From contig NW_019028981.1 in NCBI RefSeq assembly GCF_002105155.1, forward strand, positions 310,001 through 374,000: a stretch of 64,000 nucleotides of DNA. The letters run 5' to 3'. How positions within the stretch are numbered: position 1 is the stretch's first letter; each line of letters opens with the position of its first letter. Under the pieces are notes generated by a model, which made no database searches, was not told the DNA's origin, and saw only the letters and a list, made by a program, of their open reading frames with translations. This DNA comes from Lobosporangium transversale (lineage: Eukaryota > Mortierellomycota > Mortierellomycetes > Mortierellales > Mortierellaceae). This document shows, piece after piece, positions 37,019-49,509 of the stretch. The translations under genes and the position numbers were made by a program.

Positions 37019-39818
37019 CTATGTGCGCATGGGTTTCCTGTAGATACCGAAATGTTCATTATTATGGTGTAAGGTTGGTGTATAATCTGTCGATGCGTTC
37101 CATCTTTGAGCAGCAGTTGCCTGCGCAGCATGCCCACCATAATCCACGGCGGTAATGGGGGCACCAGTATTCGGCCTTGGTGAGGACATGGAGCTCTGTG
37201 ATGATCGATTAGGATACTGTTGATCCTGTTGGTGCTGATGATGAGGATGCTGATACTGGGGTGCATAATCCGATGTGCTGGGCTGTTCTAAAGATGGTCG
37301 CGGGAGCTTTAAAAAAGTAATCAATCGAAATTAGTTCTACAAAGTTCATTATAAAAAGAATCAAATAGAAACAAAGCTGTAAAGACACTTACACCCATGG
37401 AATCAAAATCCTCGTCTAACTCTGTACTAGAAATTGCTCGAAGTTTGGTACTACAAGGGAATCCAATATGCTCATTTATAGCCCATAGTTCATACACCTC
37501 GGCTCGTCGTTGTTTCCGCGAGCGAAGTAAGGAAACTTTATCTGCATAGACTAAGGAGGACAATGTGCCAAAAAAAAGCGGACATGATGGTGTTAAAAAG
37601 TCAATACACACATCAAGATTGTAAAAAAAGTGGATCAATTAAATGTAGATCTTACGTTTTCGTCTACGGCTTTCGGAAGAGAAATCGAGATCTAACTGCA
37701 CTTTCCGCATTTTCCTGCCTGTCTCTGTAGCTATATCGTTGCGCAACTCTCGCTTTTTGGACTAAACATGTGTATTGAGATCCGATGACGGGGCAGATAG
37801 ACTTTGTGAGTATAAGGAGTTATCGTTAATCGCTTTATATGCTGTGAAGGATGAGTCATACTCTCTACCTGGTACGTGCAGTGTGCTTGGTATTCTTTGA
37901 TCTCAAACTCGCATTGTGCAATTTCACCCATGTGGGTTCTCCATGCTTTGGCTATCCGAAGCCTCTGCTCTCGTTTTTCTTCAATTTCCTTCATTTTTCT
38001 CGACAATTCCGGATGTGTCCCTAAGGAAGAAATCCATTTAGTCGCAAGTAGGCATTTGGACATCGGTCTGTAATGCACGAAACCCTTTCATGCGTCTTAC
38101 CATCATTGATCATCTCTGTTTCTTTCTCGAGCTCCAGCATCCTTTCATCGTACATTCTATTACCCCATTCAAGCAGCATGAGATGATGTATAGGTATATT
38201 GCAATCACCGACTTTTCTTTAGTTTAAAAAAAAGGTGTTATAGCTTACTTGTCACGTAAAGTCGCAAACTCAACTTCTATTGTCGTTAGCGCTTCTAATG
38301 CATCCATGTGTCGCTGCCTCTTTTCAAGGTCTATAGATGGGACATAGGCGCGATATTCATTAGTAATGGTTCTCATAACAACTGATAAACGGAGCCTTGG
38401 ATACCCTTTTTTTTTTTTTTTTTTTTTTTATAAAAAAAAAAAAAAAAAAAGCGCTTCATACCTTCCTCCTCTGCATCGTCGTCTCCTTCAACTTTCTCTT
38501 CTTCAGCCTCCTCCTCTTCAAGTGCTTCAGATCCTGACTCCTTGTCCGAGTGTTGGTTGTTTGTTTCAACATCAGTAGCTTCTTTCAATTTCCCTTCTTG
38601 CTCTTTTAATTCCATGCTCTGCTCACGGAAAGATCTCTTGCGCCCCACGAGGGATGGTCGACTGTTGGTTACAGTATTAGTAGTTGTCGCTGAAGATGAA
38701 TTTGCGCCGCTTGTCTTTGACTTATTTCCACTGCTTGTGCTGTGTTTATCAGTTTCATCTTCATCTGAGTCATCCGTATCGTCAAATTCGGACAGATCTG
38801 AAAGCTCATCCCCACTATCCTTCAGTTCTTCCTCCATCAGCTGTGCTGGGCGGTTTAATGTAGGTTTTTGAGTGTAAGAAGCCGGCTCTTTACTTTCTGG
38901 CTTGGACGGCTGCCTTGGCTCCTCATGATCATCCTTATTTTCAGCTTCATCATCTCCCTCTTCCTCTTCTTCTACATCTCCTTCTTCCTCATCGTCCATA
39001 TGGGATTCTTCTTCATCTTCCGTATGAGCCAGGGGTGTCACGCTTTCTTCGCCCCTTTCCTGTTCTCCCTCTTCTGCTCCTTCGTCTGCTTCTTCTACTT
39101 CCTCCTCTACTCCCTCCTCTACTTCTTCCTCTCCCTCTCCTTCTTCTTCTTCGGCCATGACAACATCACCATCATCATCATGATCCTCTGACTGCTGAGT
39201 TGAGGCATCATCTATTGTATCAACTTGTTCTTCTTGGGCATCAGCGGCATCTTCTTTTTCATCGACAATTTCACCTTCCTCTTCCTCTTCCCCTTCCCTT
39301 CCATTTTCATTATCCTCCTCTTCATCGATCGCGCCCTCTTCTGCATCTTCTAGGGCTTCAGTTGCCTTAGATTCTTTATTCAGATCCTCATCCTCGTTTT
39401 TGTCATCTAATGCCTTTTGTCGACTTCTTTTTAATTCTTTTCCGTTTAGTGTCTCTTGAGAAGCATTAGGCCTTATTGCTGAAATTTGGCGTTGATTATT
39501 ATTTTTCTTTATATTGCTCGCTGTATTTGCATTTTGTTTCTCATAACTCGAAGGTTCTCTCATTTCCATGTCACTTTCTCCCTCTTCCAACTCTCCTTCC
39601 TCCCCTTCCTCCTCCGTTCTTGAAGCAATAGTTGAGCCCTCGTCTGATGCATTTTTCGGATTCTCTAAAGAGCTCGATAGAGATGTTCCTGAATCATTTG
39701 GAATTAAAATAGACGATTTCTCTTTCATGACGATGGCGTTGTTAATGCCGTTACTGCTTTTGGTATCTGTAAGTGAAGATGGCTGTTTCCGTGATCGCTG
39801 CGATGGCGCTTCCAACAT
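37019..39818 (-). CDS. Sds3/Dep1/BRMS1-family histone deacetylase complex subunit
   Basis: Seven exons (39818-38462, 38330-38249, 38156-38101, 38020-37869, 37761-37656, 37550-37393, 37306-37019) give 732 aa with all phases consistent. The N-terminal ~450 residues are very acidic (long Glu/Asp runs). The Sds3 domain follows at about 453-590: RHMDALEALTTIEVEFATLR, then YDERMLELEKE and NDGTHPELSRKMKEIEEKRE. These proteins scaffold the Rpd3/Sin3 deacetylase that represses transcription. The C-terminus is His/Gln/Ser-rich. The start is uncertain: the frame is open upstream to a possible acceptor at 39856 (ttggtgcag), so a first exon may exist further up. Intron 1 contains a T23/A18 palindrome. The acidic N-terminus is Dep1-like. 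Confidence 0.85.
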
Positions 39819-41075
39819 ACTTTTGTTATTGTCACCTTGTCCCAATTTTATCTGCACCAATATTAAGTTGCTGTGCAGTAAATTTTTAATTGTTGGCTAA
39901 TAGTATTATGAAAAATGAACTGAATTGTATGACGATGTTAGAATCATCAAAAGGATTCTGCGGGGATATCCTATTATTCAGTAGTACTTTTGAGACAACA
40001 GTGAAACTAAAGACGCGTTCACATTACATTGTTTCTGTTTATGGACAAACTTGGAAGCGTTGTCCTGTTCTATGATGTCTTCTTTGTTCTGCCAAAGCTT
40101 ATTCTACTCTATTCTACCTGTTATCCCTTTCCTTGTGTCTTCGAGGGGTGGTAATGGCGTATGGTGGTGTATGGTAGCGTAATGAAGAGCTGAACTTTAT
40201 TTGAGAGGCCCGAATTGAAGAACAAAAGGCAAAGAGCTCCCGAGAGTGTCAACTGCGAGTGAATTGCCAGGGTTGATGGTGAAGTTGCCTTGTAAACAGT
40301 TTGTTATGTCTTCCACTTGTGTTTCAATTATAAGGGGGTCAGGTCAATTTTTCATGCTGCGTTCAGTATGTGCTCAGGTTAAGATGTACGATGATTGAAT
40401 GTTGATAAAATGGATGATAAAATGTCCAGACCGAAAGGTGCTTGAGAAAAAAAAAAAAAAAAAAAAAAAAGGAATGGATGGAAGAATTTTAAAGGAGTTT
40501 TTCTGTATTGGAGCTTTAACTAAATTGACCCTATGAGCCCCATGCCGGTCTGATGAGCACGTGATACCTATCAATGCAGGTTTTTTTTTATTGCTTCTTA
40601 CTATCTTCTCTACAGAAAACAAACCACAAACGAACCAGACTACGTAAAAGCCGGTCGACCCGGTGACTATTGCTAATACCAATAACTACGATAGAAAAAT
40701 AGGAGTTTGGAGAGACGGAGACATGTACAATGTGAAGGAGCACGCTGTGCAGGGAAGAGACTGATGGATAAGATGGGAGAATAGGGGGAATAGGGGGATA
40801 CAGCAGAATGTAACTTATCCTTGCTAAATAGTCTAATAAACGCATTGAAGTTATAGCCTATTTTTATAAAATAAAATAAAGAGTAGAATAATATATTTAG
40901 GACGCGTGTCCACAAATCAGCTAAAAGTTGTTTGTCGGTGATCATTTTGACTTACTCGCTATGAAGTGAAATAGATCGATAGTTGATCGATGGAAAAAAT
41001 GTAGAAAGATAAAATTGAGGTTAGTATCGTGCTGGTGGATAATGTGACGCAAAGTTGTCAGTGCTGATAGAATCA
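39819..41075. other. Intergenic region upstream of the Sds3-like gene
   Basis: No gene recognised. Contains an A24 tract (about 40447-40470) and AT-rich DNA. It may hold an unrecognised first exon of the Sds3-like gene. Confidence 0.45.
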
Positions 41076-43850
41076 TTATTGCTCATACGTAAAGATAAAC
41101 AAGTTGTTTGTCGCAGCCACAGCGATCGAGTTCTCGTTCGGATGCCAAGAAGCATGCAAGATCTTCTTAGTGAAATCAATCGTCTCAACATTGATGTCTT
41201 CCTTCTTGCCGTTCCTGTTGTTGACTCGGGGCATCATCTTATTCTTGGCGGAGCCCACACGCTTGGCTTTAAAGGCACTCTTGTCAGCTTGGAGCGTCAC
41301 ATCGCTTTTGCCGTTGCGATCATAAATATAAAAGTTATTATTGTATGATCCTGTCAAGACGTGGCTACAAGGCAAGATAGAAGTACAAATGGAAGCTAAT
41401 TAGTCTCGACAATGCTGTCGCATGTTTTGCATGTTACTTCTCCAGTGATAGAGCAGACCTAGAAGCACGACACAACATACTTTCCATCTCCACTAAAGTT
41501 GCATTCAAACTTGTCAAAGATGCAATCGTTTTCATATAGATCGCACAATTTGTTGCGGAGATGGTCATGGATATTGATGGTTTGTACAGGTCGATTCTCC
41601 ATGTTGATATCCCAGACCTTCAATGTTAAATAGTCGCGCGAGAGGATATATCGTCCGTCTTTGCTGAATTTAACATCTGAAATCGATGAGATGATCTCTG
41701 AAAAAAATGACTTGTTCGAAGGATCCTCTTCTTCCTCGAACACTTTTGTAATTGGCAATAAGAGGGAAAACATTAGCAATAGACACTTTTAACATTACTA
41801 TTCCGGATCTGAGATATTACGGGTATCGGCCTTTCATAATTAACTCACACTTGGCATGCTGATCACATAGAGCAGATTCTCTCATGTCACTAAGTTTGAT
41901 GGTGCCTTTGCTACTACTATACATGAAGAGGTTGCAATGAACAGGATGGAATTCTGCTGCTGTAATGACCTCTGTCAGTTCCTCCATATTTACAGGCTTG
42001 ATGTCCACAATGTCTATGCCAATGAGCGAGATTGCTGATTAGGTATTTCAATGCTTAAAAAGCAGATTTGTTTTCTTTCAACTTGTATTGTAGCCATTTC
42101 GGCACCTACTGAAGCTTTGATCACTAATACTGAGATTCCAAAGGTTAATGCGCAAGTCGTCTGCAGAGATATAGGTTTCACCGTCCGAGTTGATGGAAAT
42201 CGAGTTAATGTGATAGGCATGGGCATTGGCGTATACTTTTCGTGGTACGGCTGCCACAATGGTATCGTGGTGAGTCAACTTGGGAAGCCTAAGGGGAGTG
42301 CCTGGAACAGGTACATGCTGACCATTACCGTGATTATTCTCGGCTACGATTTTGATGGATTTTTCAAAAACTTTCCAGAGCTTGACCGTTTTGTCTATTC
42401 TCAGTTAAACAGTATCGTGACTGATGCTTAGTTGCTGCATAAACTAAATAGACATTGAGCTATTGGTGGATCAACAAGTCCATACCGTTGGTTGAAAGCA
42501 AAAAGTGGGCAGAGTTCTGACGCTTGCACCATTTGATCTTGTTGATCTTCTCTTCGATTTCCAAGCTTTTGAGGTAATCAAACTCTGGTTCATGGGACTG
42601 AAACTCGGTATGAAACTTATATTCGCATCCTTTTTTCTACAGTAAGATTTCAAAAATACGGAATCCATATCAGTCTCGTGCTGTGTCCAGTTCTGTGAAA
42701 GCACCTCACATGTTGACATGATACATACACTTTCATTTCGTTCAAACAAAACTACACGTCCACCCTTGTCACCGGTGGCAAGATAGTCTCCAGTATGGTC
42801 AAACTCGACGGTTGAAATGATATCAGCTAAATGAATGAGACATAAGGCAGGAAGTTAGTATTGACATGACTAAAACCATGATCATAGGCCTTCTGAGGTA
42901 CACTAAGCGCATCCAATAATATTATCGTCTATATTATTATTATTATTATTATTATTATTGATGCAGGTTTTCAGCCAGTTCAATTCTTCGATGTATAGCT
43001 GACGTGCTCTCTGCTGTACTCTTCATTGCTTATCATCATTATTGGATCATAGACGAACGGGAATGCTTGGCTGCAAGCCATGCTCAAAAAGTGATCATGC
43101 CGAGACTCCAAGCGTCTGGTTCCAAATAGTACATTACATATTAGTTATTACTTTATGCACCCTAGACCCCTTTCAAACGTGGGTGAGAAGAGGAATGACT
43201 GTGCAGTTGAGTTTACAACACAGAAAGCGAGTTCGAGGCCACGCACACAGCGCACTGATACCAACAATGGTACAGTTTTCCCACAATCGCAAATACAGTC
43301 GATGCGAAAGGATGGAAACTGTAAAGAAGTTGTCCAGATGATTTTGTAAAGAAAGCTATGCTCTTCTGATCAAAGACGTGATTCAATGGAGTGACCCTGT
43401 GCTCATTCACGTTGTCCAGCTGAGCAAACACTTGTTTCAGTATCACTTTTTTTTTTTTTTTTGCAAGTTTGTCAGCTGTGGTGTTTGACAGGATCTGATG
43501 AGCAGAATCTTCCTCATAATTATTATTCCGTAATGGAGAAAAAGGCTATTGAGCCTTTTTGTTCTCAAGATGGTTACCATCTGCAAGTGTGTGTTTGCGC
43601 TTTTTTTTTTTTTTTTCTATGGCAAGAAAAAAGCAAATCAAATGATCCATCTCATCCGTCTACTTCCATAAAAACATACTGCTCTCGTTTCATGACTAAA
43701 TAGGGCGTTGGAGCAGTTTACGCAGTGGCCGCAATAGAGGAAGAAGGAGTAAGATGGTATGGTCACCATACCTTCGGTAATATCTTCGACCTCGCCTTTG
43801 TCCCCGAAGCACTGTGCAAACTTCCACGAGTTTTCGCCCTCTGTAGTCAT
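41076..43850 (-). CDS. CDC55: Protein phosphatase 2A regulatory subunit B55
   Basis: Seven exons (43850-43772, 42826-42729, 42636-42486, 42394-42131, 42034-41849, 41742-41472, 41364-41076) give about 445 aa, the normal B55 length. It is a WD40 beta-propeller that directs PP2A to mitotic and signalling substrates. Conserved blocks are unmistakable: [91 protein letters not shown], and a C-terminal [20 protein letters not shown]. Exon 5 begins [14 protein letters not shown], the same length as animal orthologues. The exon 6/7 junction is the least certain; several GT donors lie within 12 bases. Intron 1 is long (945 bp) and contains an ATT microsatellite. Confidence 0.95.
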
Positions 43851-44444
43851 GCTGAATATGTATCCAGATCAATGTGAGTTTGTATAGGTTTTTTTATGTG
43901 CTTGTTTAGGGACAGTGTTTAGATATGGCCACGGGAATAACAGTTTTTTTTAGAGTAAAGAAATGATGGAGAGGATGATGAGCAAAGGTTAGAATTGAGT
44001 GACCCACAAAAAGTGTTGGTGACAGGTTTTCGTATTTTTTTTTTTTTTTTTTTTTTTTTGCAGGAATTAAAACCATTTGGCTCTTTCCCGTCTGAACTCT
44101 TTGTTGTGTGATGCACTGTTCTGGTCTGGTTGGAAACCATGAGTAAACAGCATAAAAATAACGCCCTCCAACCTTTTTGATGTTTTATGCGGCCATGGGA
44201 AGAAGCTGAACGCGTCATGACAATAACCTTACGCGTTGAATCAATCTTAGCAAGGTCTTCACTTGTAAGTAAAAGCTCAACAGGCATTCAAAACGCGTCG
44301 AAATTGTGTTTGTTATAAAATTGACGCGTCATCCAACAACTACACTACTCAGGTTATACCTTGCAATAGTAGCGTTTTGTGATATGAGTGAGTTTTTATT
44401 TATTTTTTTATTCAGTATAATTTACGTGCAATCGAATGCGAAGT
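43851..44444. other. Intergenic region
   Basis: Between PP2A B55 and the carrier gene. It contains a T24 tract near 44036-44059. No gene recognised. Confidence 0.5.
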
Positions 44445-46035
44445 TTATGGCCTTTGACGGAACTTTTCCACAAACGAGCCAGCCTGTGAGAATACTAAAA
44501 AGGTCACTGCGCTCGCAGGAGCCGCTTTGACAAGCCCTGGAAGCAACCCTTTATATAAGGCTAAATAGCCCTCCGTCCTTGCGATATGTACCATACATTT
44601 CCATACACTTGAAGGGAGTCCATTGCTCGATAATTTTGTTCCTGTGGGTGGTGAGTAATCTTTAGTTATGGACTTTAGTTGTTCAGACCCTTGGATCTGC
44701 AATCGCTTCCTAACCATGTCCAACGGATATACACCCGTCTTAGAGATCACTCCTGAAAGTCCACCACACAATAGATCTTCTAGACCCAAAAGAAATTGCC
44801 CAGCTGGCTTGGAAGGGCCTTTTTGATCAGTCTTAGAGGTACTCTGCTTGGCCCAGACAGCAATGCGTTTGAGTGTATCATAAGATCCAAACATAATGCC
44901 CATGTACGGAATCACTTGAATCAATGCTGGAGACATGCCCCTGTAAAACCCGGGAATACCATCTGCGCGGTAGATGTGTTTACAAGCTTGGATGATCCCT
45001 GTATATACCTATTTTTTGTCAACAAATTAAGGAAAATAAGAAATGAATTTCAAATGTAATAGCTGAAAGAATTAACACAAGGCTACTCGATGGCATTACC
45101 TTGACATCCCGTTGTACAGCAAACCTCGTCCTGAGTAAATCGAAGGGATATGTACATGCTGTAGCTATGATACCTGCATTTGCTCCTGCAATGGATGATT
45201 GTACAGCTGCGGAGCTTGTCAGCTTAGAGACCACACCAAAGGGGGCAGCGATCAATGACCCTGTTGTGGAGCTAGGGGTTGCACTGGCTGCTTGTTGAGT
45301 TGACAACTCTGCTGTTTTATTAAGAATAACTTTGGTTTGCTGGTATACAAGGAACTGGATTCCGCTATATGTGAGATATAAGTACTCAGCGGCCATGTTG
45401 CCCTTCCAGAGTCCCTGTCATGCATATACATCATTGAAATCAAACTGTTAGAACAGATAGTTACACAAAAGACTAGGATGCGGTCCCAGAATCATGATTG
45501 GATAGATTTACTTACTCGAATACCCTCTTCTCGAACGATGAGAGCCATTCCTGTAAACATGCCCCTGTACTTTGGCTGTTGCTGTTTTCCAATGTTTGAT
45601 ATTAAAGCGTCCTCAATCTTTGTGCTCGAAGTCCGCCTTAAAATCGTGGACAGGTCCTTTCTCTGTGTTTGCATCTAATAATTGTCCGTATAAAAGATGA
45701 TAGTAAAAAAAAAGAGAAAAAAATGTTAAAAATTGAAAAGGATACCATCAAGACAATCATCGGTTTTATCAAGAATAGTTTTTTACTTGTAAGCGGATTT
45801 TGACGACATCTAATGGAGCAATGACAAAGCGCGAGACTACGCCTGCGGTAGCCCCACATAGCACAGTCTCGGTTTTTGAAAGGGTCGGTGCACCAGCAGC
45901 AATGCTTGAACGCCTTGTACTAACATCGGATCCACTTTTATTTTGTTGGGGGTTCTTTATCGTCGTTTTGAGATCTCCTAAGTCGTTGCCAGATTCGGCT
46001 GCTTTAATGTGCACAATTGATGTTCGATCAGTCAT
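44445..46035 (-). CDS. Mitochondrial carrier, thiamine pyrophosphate carrier (TPC1)-like
   Basis: Four exons (46035-45787, 45674-45516, 45414-45100, 45008-44445), all phase 0, give 428 aa. Three repeats of the mitochondrial carrier (SLC25) family are present, each with its signature: PLDVVKIRLQ, PFDLLRTRFAVQ and PLDMVRKRLQIQG. The surrounding residues (CGATAGVVSRFVIAPLDVV; LWKGNMAAEYLYLTYSGIQF; IPGFYRGMSPALIQVIPYMG) are closest in my memory to the TPC1/SLC25A19 group. That group imports thiamine pyrophosphate across the inner mitochondrial membrane. The protein is longer than the usual ~310 aa, owing to an extended Ser/Thr N-terminus and inserts in repeats 1, 2 and 3. Substrate assignment is tentative; family membership is certain. 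Confidence 0.88.
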
Positions 46036-48096
46036 TGTGCAACCTTAACATGGACAACAATGTAGACTGGGGTGAGATTCTGGATGAGTCAAAACGCGAG
46101 AACGGAATGAGTTGGGGGAAGTTGTGAGAAAGTCATGTACCAGTTTTTCATTTCTTGAGAAGGAAAGAAAAAAAAAAAAAAGTTTTGGGTGACGGCATTT
46201 TATACAGGCAAGAACCATCAAGAAGTTTCCCCGCCGCAGGATATTGTCAAAGCTATCCTCATCAATTCGGAGAAGTAATTTTACATAATAATTAACTGCC
46301 CTAATATGATAAATGTCTTTATTCAGAGTTGCCATCATGGGAAGGTCACTCGTTCGGCTTAATTGGTTAGCTCCTTTTTAGAAAAAGGGACCAAACCATG
46401 ATCAATGAAAATTGCGTGTAACTTTTTGTTTCTTCAGACTCGAGTGAGAGTGGGGGGCTGTGTTTTAATTGAATTCACTCCACAATGCTTCCACATTAAG
46501 TGTTTCTAAAAATCAGCTCTTTCTTTGAGCCACACTGGCTTACTACGAGGGAAAGATGCTGCTCTGGCCACGATCTAGCGCTATGATCTGACCCAGACGT
46601 AATCCTGTGTCTGTGCTTGTCGCGAGTGGCACTCTTTGTTCCATACATAGATACTGTCTCTTCGCGTATATAAAGCGGTTGTGTTGTGCGCTATGGCGTG
46701 AATTAGTCAAGCCTTAAGTTAATAATGATCGTATTTCTGCTGTATGTTGCCAGAGGATACTTTGGAAGGCGGTTAGAGTGTATGTGAGAGACATGGAGTG
46801 GTTTTATTCTGTAGAGCATTTAATTTGTACCTCGGCTCCTTCCAAGGTATCTTCGGTCTCACTGATCACAGAATGATGGTTACACTATCCTACAACCATA
46901 CCTGCAACGCTAGGCAATTGGGATGTTTAACTCTAACTGAAAGGAATTACAGTGTCTTCTTGATCCTGAACTAGACTTACCGCAGAGAAAGACCGAGATG
47001 GGTATACTATGCTTGAAAGGGAATGATCTTGCTTTTAATAAAACCATAAATATGTCTGTCGATTTGGGCTAAGCACTGAACTGTCATTTTATTTTACTGC
47101 ACAGGATTATCAAACTAATTGGTCTTCTTTCTCCAGAGGGTCTCTCAACTGTGCCTATTTGTCATCATTGCTTTAAACTCTTGACATAGCGCAAAAGTGG
47201 TTTCCACAGTTTTTTATCGCTTTCAAACAATAAGGCCTCAAACACTAGTTTGTTCTGACACCTTTTTTATGTTGAATCCTGACGGAAGTGATCGATCTGC
47301 CGTTCCTTGCCCATCAGTCCATTATAATATTTAGCCATCCACTCTCACTTTATTTCATAATCTACCAGTCATACTATTTATTTTATACTGTTATTTGATA
47401 ACTTAGGTCATTATTGTTACAGCTTCGTCAAAAATGAAATGAAATGGTCTTGTACTCTATTCTCGCCAACCATATCAGACATTTTAGCCTCCGGACTGCT
47501 CTACTACCGAGTACAATTGTGTTCCTGATATAAACTTGATATCGATTCGACGGAAATGAATTTTGACAGATGAAGAGGCCCTCGAATCAAGCGTCTTAGG
47601 ATGAATAGCACCCATGAGTTATCGGAATGCTGTATTAGGTGTAGTTATTCTTTTTGACCGGATTGTGATATTTGGCTTGCAGTAACGAACTTTGTTATGT
47701 CACATCCCAGCGCAAAGTCATCCTGTGCCTTTTCGTTTCGCACGGGAAGAATCCGTCTTGTTGGGTCAGTAATTTATGAATAGTCTCGAGTGTATTGGAG
47801 GCCAATTATTTTGCCCGTCAAAGCGGTGAATTGTCAAAATCAGCCACCAAATCAGCGCCTTGATTAAAATATTTATATGAATTACTGACCAAATGAAGTG
47901 AGAAACCCATGGTGACTCAAGATATGACTAGGTTTTGTGGACGCTAGGCGCCTTTATCAGCTTCAATTCTCTTTCGCTCCTTTTCTTTCTTCCCTTTCCA
48001 GCTCCCTCACCCGATCCAGTGGCAACCTTTTCGACCTTAGTTTCAGACTCATTCACTTCTTTGAATCAACATTCATTTCATTCCTGTAATTGAGCC
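46036..48096. other. 2-kb divergent intergenic region
   Basis: Between the carrier (leftward) and homoserine kinase (rightward). No coding gene recognised. A TATATAAA stands at about 46669-46676, but nothing recognisable starts downstream of it. Confidence 0.45.
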
Positions 48097-49387
48097 ATGG
48101 TTAATCAAAAGAAGTTCAAGATCTCAGTGCCAGCAACGTCAGCTAACATTGGCCCTGGCTTCGATGTCCTTGGCATGGCCTTCTCTTTGTACCTCACCCT
48201 TGACTGTGAACGTCTGCCCGATGGATCTGCCTTGCAGATGTCATATGAGGGTGAGGGTGCCAAGGATGTTCCTTTGGTTGCCGAAAAAAACTTGATTACA
48301 AAGACGGCTCTCTATGTCCTTTCAACTTATGGTATCACATCACTACCCCCTCTCAAGATCCATGTTACCAATCCGATCCCTTTGGGCCGTGGATTAGGTT
48401 CCTCTGGATCGGCCGTCGTTGCTGGTGTAGTGCTAGCCAATGCTGCAGGAAACTTGAATATGACCAAGGATCGTATGCTGGACTATTGTTTGATGGTAGA
48501 ACGTCATCCTGACAATGTGGCACCAGCATTGTTTGGTGGTTTCGTTGCGAGCTTCCTGCGAGAGCTGGGGCCTGAAGAACTGGAGCCTGCCAGCATCCCT
48601 AGATCGGAGCCCACTAGGAATGGAGCAGCACAACCACCGACACCCGTTACAGATATCGGACACTATATTCAACTTGGATGGTCCCAGGAAATTAAAGCCA
48701 TTGCAGTCATCCCCGACTTTGAGGTTGCGACCGAGGACGCTAGAGCTGTCCTACCAGACGTGTATGAGCGTGCAGATGTTGTAAGTTTTCCTATCGATAG
48801 TACCTTCCCAAGATCAAGATTTTATTTTAACTGGCTTGAGTATGTGGTGTTAATTTAAACACAATCTCGATATCCCTACTACTCGATGCTTCTGAAATTT
48901 AGATCTATAACTTGCAGCGCATTGCTGTTTTGACCGCAGCATTATCTCGTACGCCTGTCAACGCTGACTTGATTCATAAGGCAATGGCTGATAAGGTCCA
49001 CCAGCCATACAGGAAGCATTTGGTACTGTATTAATGGAAGCGAAAGGCTATTTATAGCATTGTTGACTACTTTCGGAGCGTGTTATGAGTAGATGGAAAC
49101 AAGGAACTTACTTTTTTCAAAATGGTGGCCATAAAAAAAAAACGTATTAGATTCCTGGAATGTCAGAAATGCTTGAGGAAATCACTCCTAAGACCTATCC
49201 TGGAGTTGCTGGTATTTGCTTGAGCGGTGCAGGCCCGACCATTCTGGTATTAGCTACTGATAACTTTGACAATATTGCTACAGCAGTGCAAGATATCTTC
49301 AAACGCCAGCCTAACGGAGGAATTAAGAGCATTTACAAGGTTCTGGATGTTGTTCATGGTGGCGCCCAAACAGACTATTACGATTAG
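48097..49387 (+). CDS. THR1: Homoserine kinase
   Basis: Three exons (48097-48780, 48903-49022, 49151-49387), all phase 0, give 346 aa, near the usual ~355. It phosphorylates L-homoserine with ATP to O-phosphohomoserine, the penultimate step of threonine synthesis. The N-terminal FKISVPATSANIGPGFDVLG is diagnostic. The GHMP-kinase ATP loop is PLGRGLGSSGSAVVA (about residues 94-108), followed by HPDNVAPALFGG. The C-terminal GHMP motif is ICLSGAGPTILVL. Nothing unusual was noticed. Confidence 0.96.
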
Positions 49388-49509
49388 AGTTTAAACATTA
49401 TGCACGTGACTAGTGACGCCTTTAGAGAAAAAAAAAAAAAAAGAAACTCTTTTGCTTGATCTTGTTCTTTCATCTATACCACTCAACCGTTGTCACTCTT
49501 GTCCCTATA

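Noticed and set aside
36292..37324. A single gene spanning the Sds3-like and GPS2-like exons
   Set aside because: The Sds3-like frame ends in a stop at 37019 with no usable donor before it, and the next exon starts with its own ATG after 529 bp. They are treated as two genes.
38868..39191. Plus-strand hydrophobic frame opposite the acidic Sds3-like exon
   Set aside because: Antisense shadow of Glu/Asp codons (Phe/Leu/Ser-rich), a known artefact.
43461..43703. Small plus-strand frame in PP2A intron 1
   Set aside because: Lies within a long intron on the opposite strand, contains a T tract and has no family features.
46349..46400. tRNA-like start (ggcttaattggttagc plus a hairpin with TAG in the loop)
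   Set aside because: A D-arm and an anticodon-like hairpin can be drawn, but there is no T arm and no matching acceptor strand.
46669..46676. TATATAAA as promoter of an RNA gene
   Set aside because: No snRNA or tRNA sequence could be recognised downstream and no T-run terminator at a sensible distance.
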